This document shows, one piece after another, positions 1 to 10,780 of a DNA stretch of 64,000 bases. Origin of the DNA: Dermatophagoides farinae (lineage: Eukaryota; Arthropoda; Arachnida; Sarcoptiformes; Pyroglyphidae); the NCBI RefSeq assembly GCF_024713945.1, contig NC_134677.1:1553001-1617000 (forward strand), read 5' to 3'. Made by a program: the position numbers and the translations under genes. Within the stretch, counting starts at the first letter, position 1. Every line of letters starts with the position of its first letter. Below the pieces are notes generated by a model. It saw only the letters and a list, made by a program, of their open reading frames with translations, ran no database searches and was not told the DNA's origin.

Positions 1-112
1 ATTGTCTTTCTGTTGTTGAATGATGATGTTGTATTCTGAATTGATTCATTAAAAATAATTAAAACGATTATTTTCAATTCTTAAAATATCAACATTTTCA
101 TTATTGAACGCT

Positions 113-1638
113 ATGACCACTTTGCAGGTAATTGAAATTATTATTTTTATCATTTTCATTCAATTTATTTTTCATTATATAAATCTTGATTGAACAAAAA
201 AAAAAATGTAGAAAGCGATTGATCTGGTGACCCAAGCAACAGAAGAAGATAAAGCCAAGAATTATGAAGAGGCACTTCGATTATACAAACATGCATGTGA
301 ATATTTTATGCATGCAATTAAATGTAAGTCCATTGCCAGTGTGTCATGTCAATGTTTTTTTTATCGTTTTCCATTACAGATGAAGCTCAAACAGATAAAG
401 CCAAAGATAGTATTCGACAAAAAGTTTTCCAATACATTGAACGTGCAGAAAAATTGAATGATTATATTAAAGAATAAAAAATCGAAAAGTAAACCTGTCA
501 AAGATAATCCAACAAATGGTACAAAAACCAAAGATGACTCAGATGAAGATGATGATAAAGAAGAGGATAAGGAGAAGAAAAAATTGATGGCTCAATTGGA
601 AGGCGCAATGGTCATTGAAAAACCAAACATACGATGGGATGATGTTGCTGGCTTAAAGATGGCTAAAGAAGCATTAAAAGAGGCTGTGATATTGCCAATT
701 AGATTTCCTAATCTATTCACTGGTAAACGTAAACCATGGAAAGGCATCCTATTGTTTGGACCACCTGGTACTGGTAAATCTTATCTGGCTAAAGCTGTCG
801 CCACTGAAGCTAGCAATTCGACTTTCATTTCGGTTTCCTCCTCAAATCTTGTATCAAAATGGCTTGGTGAATCGGAAAAATTGGTCAAAAATCTTTTTGA
901 ATTAGCCCGTGAAAATAAACCTAGTATTATTTTCATCGATGAAATTGATTCATTATGTTCATCACGTTCTGACAATGAATCTGAATCTGCACGTCGTATA
1001 AAAACCGAATTCCTTATTCAAATGCAAGGTGTCGGTAAAGACATGGAAAATATATTGGTATTGGGAGCCACTAATATACCATGGGTTCTTGATTCGGCCA
1101 TTCGAAGACGTTTCGAAAAACGTATCTATATACCATTGCCCGATGAAGAGGCACGATACGTTATGTTAAAGATGAATATTGGAGATACTCCTAATTCATT
1201 GTCCGAACAAGACCTAAGAGCATTAGCAGATCGTACTGAAAGGTTTTCAGGTGCCGATATTTCTGTTCTTGTTCGTGATGCCTTGATGCAACCTGTTCGT
1301 AAAGTCCAAAGCGCCACTCATTTTAAAAGAGTTAGTATTCCATAATTTTAGGTTTGATAATGAATCATTAATCATTTTTTATCCTTTTACTATAGTGTCG
1401 AGGACCTAACCCTAGGAATCCAAACGAAATTGTCAACGACCTTCTAACACCGTGCCTACCGGAAGAATCTGGTGCTATAAAAATGTCATGGACTGATGTA
1501 GCCAGCGATAAATTGTTGGAACCACTTGTATCAATGTCTGACATGTTGAAATCATTGGCTAATGCTAAACCAACGGTAAATGAAGCAGATCTTGATAAAT
1601 TACAAGACTTTATGCAAGATTTCGGTCAAGAAGGTTAA
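113..1638 (+). CDS. Vps4: Vacuolar protein sorting-associated protein 4 (ESCRT-III disassembly AAA ATPase), with an apparent frameshift
   Basis: Exons 113-127, 212-323, 380-1330 and 1396-1638 with GT-AG introns give about 439 residues, the usual VPS4 length. The N-terminus reads MTTLQKAIDLV and continues as a MIT domain (helices through the [10 protein letters not shown] segment, residues about 1-75), which binds ESCRT-III tails. An acidic/lysine-rich linker follows, then the AAA core with Walker A GPPGTGKS, Walker B IIFIDEID and the [13 protein letters not shown] arginine-finger region. The C-terminal helix ends DFGQEG, as in other VPS4 proteins. VPS4 hexamers pull ESCRT-III apart in endosomal sorting, cytokinesis and membrane repair. 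The frame breaks near 469-473: the MIT frame hits TAA at 475-477, while the linker and AAA core continue one base over. One surplus base in the AAA run restores a normal VPS4 linker. A polyadenylation signal AATAAA lies at 1665-1670. Identity is certain; the break could be an assembly error. Confidence 0.96.
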
Positions 1639-2004
1639 TTAATTAATCCCATGTTTTAGTCGATAATAAAATTTTATTGATTTATTTTTTAATGAAAAAA
1701 AATCGAAAAAACTTACTAATAATAATAATACCTTTTATTGTTGTCGTCGTCGCCGCCTCCGCCGCTTCATTGATTCTTCATTTTTGTTTTTGATTGTGAA
1801 TTTAGTTGATTAAAACTTTTATTTTTAAAAATCATCATTAATAAGTACAAAATATATTGACAAATCTTTTGACAAGTTGCACACACACTCATAACATTCA
1901 CGTAAACATACACTCATTTAAAAAAAAAATTTGTTATTTGTTTTTACCAATTATTGTTTCCCCACTTTTCCTTCTCAATAAAAACAAAACTTGTCTCAAT
2001 TCAA
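1639..2004. other. Convergent 3' spacer between Vps4 and Cog7
   Basis: No gene seen. It holds the Vps4 poly-A signal (AATAAA, 1665-1670), a short GTC/GCC-rich patch around 1741-1765 and, on the minus strand, a TTTATT (1818-1823) that could be the Cog7 poly-A signal. Confidence 0.7.
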
Positions 2005-4415
2005 TCATGCCAAAATATCTTCCAATGTTATGATTAATTTTTGATAAATTGGATTTTCTTTTTTCAATACGGACCATTCAAATTCTGGTTGTTGATTTAA
2101 TATTCGTATACAAATGACAGCTTCAGGTGGATTAATGAGGCCAAGATCTTCACACACGGCTAATAAATAAGAAACATCGATGGCTATTTGTTTACGAATC
2201 CTAACGGGTAATTTACCAATACGTTTTGATTTGATTGTCATCGATATATTTTGAATATGATCCAAAAATGATTGTATTGTTTTTCGTTGAACAAATTCTA
2301 ATAACAATTCAGTAGGAGCTATCGATTCATTTGGTGAAGATCGAAAAATATCTGTACAATATTGTAGAGCTACTTTGAATGATGAATTTTCATTTAAATT
2401 GAACGGTTCTAGATGTTGAGGCAACAACAGCAGATATTGTCCAATTTGAGTTACATATTCGTTTGGTGTATATGTTGTCGATTCATCCAATTCAATATTG
2501 TCGACGGTATCATGTTCGGCTAGAGATTTTTCAATAAAAATATCAAAATTGTTCAATTGAATCTGTACATAATTGAACATTGCTTGATCAATATCTTTTG
2601 CATTAATTTTGATCAGATCGATACATTCATTGAGCACCTGATTCATAAGTGTTGATGGTGTTTGAATAAAATTCTCTATACGATCACGAAATTCAGTGTT
2701 GTAATCTAGATTCAATATGAATAAATCATATCGACGAAATGGACTTATCACATGTGATTGTCGTTGCTGTTGTTGATGGTAATTTTTTTGATATTCCAGA
2801 AAATTGGAATGAATTTGTTGTAGAAATCCATGAAATTGATTGACAAAATCACCGTATGTTTGAAATTTGAATAATGTTTTTTGTAAACAAGACCAATTTG
2901 GCTGAATCGATGTAGTGTTTGTTTTTTTCGTGTCATCAATGTCAGGTAGTAGCCATTGTTTTTTATTGCTCGTAGAATTGAGATATTTCAACAACAAATC
3001 TTCGATAACATCTTCAACAATCAACAATGGATATGTTTCAACATATTCGGAATAAAGTTTATATGAATCACGAACTAATGAAAATAATTTCAATACACAA
3101 TGACTATTGATTAAATCTTCGTATTCTGCATGCATATTATCGAATTCATCATCCATTCGTTCTTTTTCATACAATACAAATGATTCGTTTAGCTTGGCAA
3201 ATGGTTGATAAATGGTTCGAAGAAAAATGTCCAATGATTTAATTTTGTTCGTGTGTGATTCATTCATATGTTCTTCATCGGCTGAATATTGAGAGCAAAT
3301 ATTTTGTTCAAGATTTCTAACAAAACTATTCGTAAATTGTTTCAATTCAATCAATGATTTTTGTCGATATAATCGTTGACCATTTGTTTGATGTAAAAAT
3401 TGATGAATAAATGTATCGATCGGTGGTTGAAGAGACATGATTATATCGGTGAAAATATCACAAAGAATTTGTAAAGACATTCCAAAATCTTCTGGATAGA
3501 TAACTTTCATACAGAAATTCATCTGAATTTTCCATATCATATTGATTCGATCATAAAGAAAATTTAATTTATCCAATACGGTACCTTCGCTATCCAATTT
3601 AACTTGTGTAGACCATTCTTTCAATAATTCATCACGTAAACATGAATGATAATATTTAATTAATCGATCTGATCGTCGAAATTCTTTGAATAGATTGGAA
3701 AAAAATTCAATCGATGATTCGGATGATTTTGCAAATGCATCCATTAACATTGGTTCAACAAGTTTTTCAAATCTATCTTTCAGATTTTCCATTATTTCTA
3801 TTTTATCCGTTAGCTGGCTACCATCCGAACTACTTAAAGATAGTAATTCTAAACTTTTTTGCATACTTGAAATTTTCATTGATATTTGTTCAATATCACC
3901 GGTTTCGAAAACCTCATCAACATCCATGGATAAAACGGACCAATTATTAGCTTCTTGTAATGCTTGATATAAATCTTGAAGCTGTCGTTTAGCGTTATCC
4001 ATTTTCATCAACGATTCAAGTACATCAGCATGTTGTTGTTCTGAACAGATTAATTTCGTACGAACATCAACAATTTGATCACGAAGTTCTTTCACTTCTT
4101 GATTCAAAGCATCAGCTTCATCCATCACTTTTGGCATCGATAATGACATACGTTGTGAGATTTCCTGCAATGAATGATTTGTCTCTTCCACCATGAGCTG
4201 TAATTTAAAGACAAGATTGTTGGCTATCGATTTTTTGTCCATAACGGTTGATGAATCATTATCATTATCATTATGATCGGTTGATGAAAATATCGAATTA
4301 AGCCATACAACCGGATCGAATGCATCTTTTGAGAAGGCAGAAAAATCCTTGAAATTTTTAAATTTAATTTAAAAAAAACAATTTATAAATAAATAAAACT
4401 TACGATATTATCCAT
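2005..4415 (-). CDS. COG7: Conserved oligomeric Golgi complex subunit 7
   Basis: A four-codon first exon (4415-4404, ATG GAT AAT ATC) joins across a 56-nt intron to one long exon 4347-2005, giving about 784 residues (human COG7 is 770). The start MDNIDFSAFSKDAFDPVVWL aligns with the human start [21 protein letters not shown] in spacing and character. Next come the heptad-like N-terminal helices (LVFKLQLMVEETNHSLQEIS, NMPKV-type segment MSLSMPKVMDEADALNQEV) and the WSVLSMDVDEVFETGDI block typical of COG7. The C-terminal block YVTQIGQYLLLLPQHLEPF matches the family's YISNIGQYIMSLPLNLEPF. COG7 is a lobe B subunit of the eight-subunit tethering complex for retrograde intra-Golgi vesicles and is needed for normal glycosylation. 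It is cytosolic and Golgi-peripheral, with no membrane segment. The gene is convergent with Vps4 and has no frame problem. Confidence 0.95.
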
Positions 4416-4872
4416 TGTTTGATGTTAAAAAAAAACACCGGTTCATGGAATATTTTTATCGTTTATGTGTCTCATCAAAAAAAAACATGATCATGTATAA
4501 CGAAAAAAGAAAATCGATTGTATCGCGATAATGGCGGTAGATTCGAACCATTGGAAAAGTATAAAAATTATATAAAATCAAATAATCGAATAATGAATTT
4601 ATTTCAATAATTTTTTGGATGATAATGGTGTTGATTTTTTTTAACATTATAAATATGAATGATCATCGATTCGAATTTTTTAAATAATCTTCTAAATAAT
4701 GACAGTAATAATAATAATATATAATATATTTCCGCCAGCGGAAAAAAAATCACACAAATTTACAAAAAAAAGGGAAAAAATTGGATTTCGTCATAATGAT
4801 TTTGTGTTTGTGTGTGTATGGGGAATCAAAAAGAAATAATTATGAATAGTGTCGTGTGTGTGTGTGTATGTA
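4416..4872. other. Spacer between Cog7 and the WD-repeat gene
   Basis: No gene seen. It is the upstream region of Cog7 (minus strand) and the 3' flank of the WD-repeat gene. It contains poly-A/T runs and a TG-rich stretch at 4803-4868. Confidence 0.6.
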
Positions 4873-6960
4873 TTAAGAATTGAGATCAATTTCATGGCCA
4901 TCAAGTTCTTTGTCACCATAAGGAATAATTTTTGAACACATTTCTTCAATGTATAATTGATTTGTTTTTGTATTATCATCGTCGCTTTTATTTGGATCTT
5001 CATTTATGGCTAGATGTAGATTTTTTTCACCCACATATCCATAAACGATTCCCATGCCGTTCGGTGTAAGTGTACAGCAACTAATATCTTTATCCGGTGT
5101 AAATGTCCACAGACAATTACCTAATATTGAAATATTAATCAATTTTGAATGGAAAATGTTATTTATTAATTACCGTTTTCAAGCGACCAAATTCTTAATT
5201 GTGTATCTTGGCGACTAGAATTATAAGAAAGAAATACATTGGATTTTGGTGCTGGATCCAATAGATCCGGTGGTGCAGTATGGCCTGACAATGTGTATCT
5301 AGTTTTTTTGTTTGTTTGTTTATTATGTTAAAAAAAATATTAATGATAATTGATCAATTCATTCATTCTGATTCACACTTACTTAATATTACCGGTGGAA
5401 AGATCCCAGACTAGTACATCGTTATTTTTAGTGCCATTTATAACACATCCACCGCATTGAGTAGAAATTGCAACAGATACTGAATCATGTTCGGGTTTCC
5501 ATTTTTTAAATAATGTACCACTTTGGAGATCATAGACTATTAGAAAATTTGTTGCCGAAGTATTACATTCCTATTGAAAAACAACGAAAATCAATGAATA
5601 AAATTTCAAATTTAAATTATCAAGTTAGGTAATGAATCATACCTGACATACGGATACAACATAATGGCCATCATCACTGATAGCGGATAACCTAGTAATG
5701 AATTCATGATGTGGTATTCGCAAATCATACAGTAATTTTCGATTGGATAGATCCCAAACTAATAAGGGAAATGGTTTCTGTGTTTCATCACCACATACAC
5801 ATATTTTTCCATTCGCTGAGGTAAGTAGACTATTTAGGAATCGATCTTCACCAGCTTTAAATGTCGTTTCCAAATCCTAAAATACAGTACAATAAAGATA
5901 AAGACAGAGAATAAAAGATAAATTATAGTCATTAAATGTTTTTTTTTCTTTTTCATAATAATAATAATACTCACCCCTGTATCAAGATTAATCATGTTGA
6001 CATACATTCGATTACGTGATAATGCTACGACATATTTACTATTATGAAGACCATAGTATGGCATTTTTTGATTCATCACACCCTTGAGCTTAGTAATCAA
6101 TTTTGCCTTATTGAGATCATATAAAGTTAGTTCACGATTACATAATACAACCGTACATAATTGATCAACCATTCGTATAGCTCTTGGCTTTGGTATACTT
6201 TTCAATGTACGTGTTGGTTTCTGTTGATAAATATTCCATACAACAATCTCATCAGATTCTGTACTTAATGCAATCAGATAGAAATCTTCTAAACCAATTT
6301 GTTCTTTATTCAATGTTGTTGTTTGATCACATCGAAGATGAAATAATTGTGTAAATGAATCGGCACGTATTGATTCCGAATATTGACTTAGATCGATGTG
6401 TCCGCTTATTGGCGATATGTTCGTATACGATTGATGGCCACCACTCATTGATGAATATCTACTTGATGAATATGGTGATGGTGTTGAGGCAGTTGGTATT
6501 GGTGATAATGATATAGGATCAGGTGATGGTGCTGTTATCGTATTGGCTGTTGTTGTTGTTACTGGTGCTATTGTACCAATATTGGTCGTCTTATCCAGAA
6601 TTTCATTATTAGGACGAATTTCTACTGATTGATTTACTGGTTGAGTATCTTTATGGACTTGAGCATTGGCAGTGGTGGTTGTGGTTTTAGTTGTTGTTGT
6701 TGATATTGTGCTTGTGGTAATTTTCGTGGCAGTTTGTGTTGTTGACGTTGCAGTTGCGGTAGTTGTTGTTGTTGTTTCACCTGCCTGTTCAGTTCCATAC
6801 GGTATACTTTCAGCTGAAACTTTTCTTTCGCTAGAATTTTCGAAAAAAAATTGAACAAACAAATTGAAATTTCCATCATCAATAATGATCAATTTATTAA
6901 CATTTACCTTTGTTGTGATTGTTTTGAAGATTTTTTAATTGATGCACATGTGTTTCCCAT
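4873..6960 (-). CDS. WD-repeat beta-propeller protein with predicted N-terminal myristoylation/palmitoylation signal; family uncertain
   Basis: Six exons fit in phase: 6960-6908, 6830-5975, 5876-5643, 5570-5383, 5298-5174 and 5120-4873, with introns of 53-98 nt. The product is about 567 residues. It begins MGNTCASIKKSSKQ: Gly2 with Ser/Thr-type context plus Cys5 and a basic stretch is a classic dual-acylation signal (inference from the motif). Residues about 20-150 are a low-complexity Thr/Ser/Pro region. From about residue 185 onward there are WD40-type blades with readable motifs: DEIVVWNIYQQKPTRTL, PLLVWDLSNRKLLYDL, DVLVWDLSTGNIKYTLSGH, TQLRIWSLENGNCLWTF. The C-terminal tail is acidic. The blades remind me of the C-terminal propeller of NACHT/WD-repeat (NWD) proteins, but there is no NACHT domain here and I do not recognise an orthologue. 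It is probably a membrane-attached scaffold. Confidence 0.8.
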
Positions 6961-9408
6961 TTTTTTAGAAATGTTTTTTCTTCAAGTGAAAAAAAAATTT
7001 CAAAAATATTTGTTGGAATCAAATACAAGACACGAAAAAAAAACGAAAAGAAACCCAGGAAATCCAGGATTCAAAAAACAATTGATTCAGATATCACACA
7101 CACACACACACACAAACACATGAATAAAATTTGCATTGAAGATTATGGGAAAAAAAACATATCAAAGCATCATTTGTATTTTAGTATTTGTGTCTTGGTG
7201 TGTGTTTTTGAATAAATCTTGAAAAAAAAATTCTATATTTTATTCATAAAGAATCCTCATCATTATGTTTGTATGAAAAAAGAAGAAGATGAATGGCAAA
7301 AGTCATTTTAAAATATGAGGAAAATCATCATCAACCTTACAATGAGTATAGACATTCAACAACAACCACGATGATGATGATGACGATGATGATGATGTCA
7401 AAGATGTGCAAGAATAAAAGAGAATCAGAATTCATAGGAAAAAAAAGAAAAAGCACGTAAAACCAAAAGATGATGAATGAATGTTTTAAATTTAGAAAAT
7501 TCTTTCCTAAACTCGGAAATTCTTTGCCTAATTCACACCATAGTATTGCACAAACACAAAAAACAAACAAACAAACAAACGACTAGATAGTAAAAAAAAG
7601 ATTCGATTCGTTCATTATCGAATCACAAAAAAAACTTGGAAAATAAATTATGAATTCTGGTCTATTGATGATTATTAATGAGAATTGGATTTTTTTTTTG
7701 AAAAAAAATGACCATCAACAAGTTGGTATTCGTTGAATGTATACAAATTACAAAAAACGAACACAGCGATGAACGAATAAATGTTGTTATTGTCGACGAT
7801 GATGATGATAATGATGTCGACGTCATATATTCAGCTGCATCAATATATATTTTTTTTTTGTTTCACAATTTCTCTTTATGTTTATAAATGTATGCTGTGG
7901 TTGTGATGATACATCATGACTTTATGAATTTATCACACACCAACGAACATAGAAGATGGAGATGATTTGTTAAAAAAAACCGAAAAAGAATAATGAAAAT
8001 TCGAACGTTTTTTTTGTTTGTTTGGTTGAGAAAATATTTTCATTTTTCGTTACTAAAAAAAAATTTTTTTTCTCAATTTTTCATGATTTTGAATTCAACG
8101 ATTAGATTGATTGATTATCCATCATCAATGGCATTGATGTGTGCGTGTGTATATGTATGTTTGTATGATCAAGATCATCAACATTATCATTGTCGATGGC
8201 TGCTACTTGTTGTTGTTGTTGTCGTCGTCGTCGTTGTTGTTGTCATTGTGACTGTATATAATTTATTCATATACGATAATTATAAACAATTTAATAGATC
8301 AATTTTTGATCAATCATAGAACCAATCGCATTGGATGGCTTGATAATTTTTTTTTTGTTTTCGTTTTCATTTGAAAAGAAGGGTCATTAAATGATGATGA
8401 TGATGATGATGAAGATGTTGTTGTTTATAATACAAAATGATGATTATGATTTGACCCGAACAAATTGTTTCGAATGAATCGAGTGATCCAATTAGATGAA
8501 CTTGTTTTTGAGCTTTTATAAGTGTGTTCAACATTTCATTTGAGGTCGAACATTAAATTTTGTTTCATTTTTATTTTGGCCGTTTGCTGTTTCAATATCT
8601 TTGTTGATCAGAAAAAAAAGAAAAACTTTTCGTTTCTAATTAAGATTAATCATGTTTGTCCATTTTTTTGAGAGGGAACAGATAAGAAAAATTTTTCAAA
8701 CAAAAAAAAATAAAATCATCACATGATGATGATGATGAAAAACAAATGAAATGGGAATTTTCAAATTAATCGAATGAAAAACAATTGAAAAATTTCCGAG
8801 AAAATTTTCACAGACAAATAACCAAACAACAACAAAAACAACAAAAACACTCTAATCAAGAATATCATTTTTTTCCATCGATTTATTCATTCACTTGGTG
8901 GATGTTTTTTTTTGCATCAATTAATAATAGAATGAACTCAGCATGCAGAATCAAATGATGCCACCGACACACACACACACACACACTAACTGGATTTATT
9001 ATATTCAGAATCGGATAAAAAAAACTTTTTTTTTGTTTTTTATTTTAGCCGCATCCCATGATGATTTGATATTTTCTTATATATGCGATATATAATCAAA
9101 GATTATGATTATGTTTTTTGTCGTTGGTGGTGGTGGTGGTGGTGGTTGGTTGGCTGGTTGGCTGGTTGGTGAGCTCAAATAATAATAATAATGAAAACAA
9201 ACAAACCAACCATCATCATAGAATATTTGAATGAATGATCTATTCATTTTAACATATTCATTCGAATTCATTCATCCATTCATTCGATTCGATTCAACCC
9301 AAACAAAATCTATACACACAAAATGTGAACAGAATATTCTTCTATATAATAGACTCTTTTTTTTCTAGGTCTCTTCCACATTCTGTATGCATTATTCTCG
9401 GTGTATGA

Positions 9409-9441
<33 letters not shown>

Positions 9442-10159
9442 CTGAGATTCGAGACTTTTTTCTTTGCTAGTTGTCGAAATATAGAGCTTACAGAATTGTT
9501 TTAGAAACATAAATGTCGTATAAGAAAATAGGATTCTGATGGCATTCAAAAAAAGCAAATAAAAACCTTTAGAAACAAACAAAAAAAAAACATAATGAAA
9601 AATTCTATTTGCGGAAGAATTTATTTCATCCAATGAGAGATTCTTCAAAAAAAAAACAAATTAAAATGTTTAGGAAAAAAAACATTGTATATCACACACA
9701 CATACACACACACGCGGACTTATACACAAATATCGATTCAATTCTTATAATTCTTATAGAATTGGAACAAAGAATGTATTCTTCTATGAAGTGATGAAAT
9801 AATTTTTTTTTATTTCATTTATTTACATGGTCATTAATAATTTAAAAAATACTCATGAGTTACTGGAAATGATAATAATAACCATGTTTATTTATTTATA
9901 TCTAAGAACTATAGAGCTGACCAGTGAACGTCAATTGTATTAAAATCTTATATATGTTAAGAATATTTTCTTGAAAAATTTGCTTTACGTAATAAAAGAA
10001 ATCTTAAGAAATGTTCTTTTCAGCTAAAAAAAAACAAATGATCAAAAAAAAAGCTTTTGTTTTTTTTTTTTGGAAAAAAATCTTTATTTATTTTAGTTGG
10101 AAAAAAAAATCAATCAATCCATTTTTTTTACAGGACAAATGATAATGTGACATCTTTCC
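6961..10159. repeat. 3.2 kb gene-free, simple-repeat-rich spacer
   Basis: No gene can be supported; open frames here are low-complexity shadows of repeats. Visible content: (CA)n at 7095-7114, ATG/GAT repeats at 7369-7397 and 8391-8413, TTG/GTC repeats at about 8208-8245, (AC)n at 8967-8986, a GGT-rich run at 9125-9170, and (GT)n then ATGT repeats at 9409-9440. The left end is the likely promoter and 5' UTR of the WD-repeat gene. The right end is the 3' flank of RpS25. Confidence 0.6.
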
Positions 10160-10730
10160 TTAGGCCTTTTGTTTGCCTTTTCTGCCCTTGGTGGTTGGTT
10201 GTTCTTCAACCTCTTCAACATCGGCAGCATCATCAGCTTTTGTATTACGGGTGAAAATCATTTGCGAATGATGTTTTTCAATCAAACGAATAAGACCTTT
10301 ACCATGTAATTCACTTAATGCACGTTTAGCCAATGATGCACGAACTTTAAGACGTTCGGATACTAAACTTGGTGTTATCAATTTATATGATGGAACTTCT
10401 TTCACAAATTTATCATATGTAGCCTTGTCAAATAGAACCAAATTGTTCAACTTGTCACGAACTTTTCCTTTGGACCACTTCTACTTGGTTAGAGATTTAA
10501 AAAAAAAATCAAACAAAAAAAAACAAATTTAATTTTTCAAAAATCAAAACAATCATCACAACATACCTTCTTTTTGGCTTTTCCACCTCCTGATCCTTCT
10601 TTTTTGGATTTCCCACCTTTGGGATCTTTTTTTCCTTTATCTTGTTTGGGTGGCTAAAATTATTAATTAAAAAAAATTAATTTGGGCCAAAAAAAATTGA
10701 AAAAAAGTCAGAAATTAGAAAACATACCAT
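10160..10730 (-). CDS. RpS25: 40S ribosomal protein S25 (eS25)
   Basis: Three exons: 10730-10728 (the ATG alone), 10653-10567 and 10480-10160, giving 136 residues. The basic N-terminus ([18 protein letters not shown]) leads into [19 protein letters not shown], the most conserved eS25 block. The winged-helix core then follows ([20 protein letters not shown]) and IFTRNTK. eS25 sits on the head of the small subunit and is needed by several IRES-type initiation routes. The C-terminal tail after NTKADDA is longer and more charged than in the 125-residue human protein, ending GRKGKQKA. An intron immediately after the ATG is common in ribosomal protein genes. Upstream of the ATG is a pyrimidine tract typical of translationally controlled mRNAs (separate entry). 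Confidence 0.97.
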
Positions 10731-10764
10731 GTTGTTCAAGCGTTGTCACACAAAACGTTGTAGC

Positions 10765-10780
10765 AGAAAAGGAAGAAGAA
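10765..10780 (-). promoter_or_regulatory. TOP-like pyrimidine tract at the RpS25 transcription start
   Basis: On the minus strand 16 consecutive pyrimidines (TTCTTCTTCCTTTTCT) lie 35-50 nt upstream of the RpS25 ATG. This is the position expected for a 5' terminal oligopyrimidine start. TOP mRNAs are controlled by TOR/LARP1 signalling; the cap site itself is not visible. Confidence 0.5.

Noticed and set aside
430-475. A micro-intron to explain the Vps4 frame break
   Set aside because: The only GT...AG pair would be about 30 nt and would delete the conserved AEKLNDYIK residues of the MIT domain.
4539-4560. tRNA T-arm-like string on the minus strand (GGTTCGAATCTACCGCC)
   Set aside because: Resembles a B box, but no acceptor stem, D-arm or A box can be fitted around it; the flank is AT-rich.
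6666-6854. Val-rich open frame on the plus strand
   Set aside because: Antisense shadow of the Thr-rich linker of the WD-repeat gene.
7993-8319. 108-codon plus-strand open frame
   Set aside because: Mostly a Val run produced by a GTT/GTC repeat.
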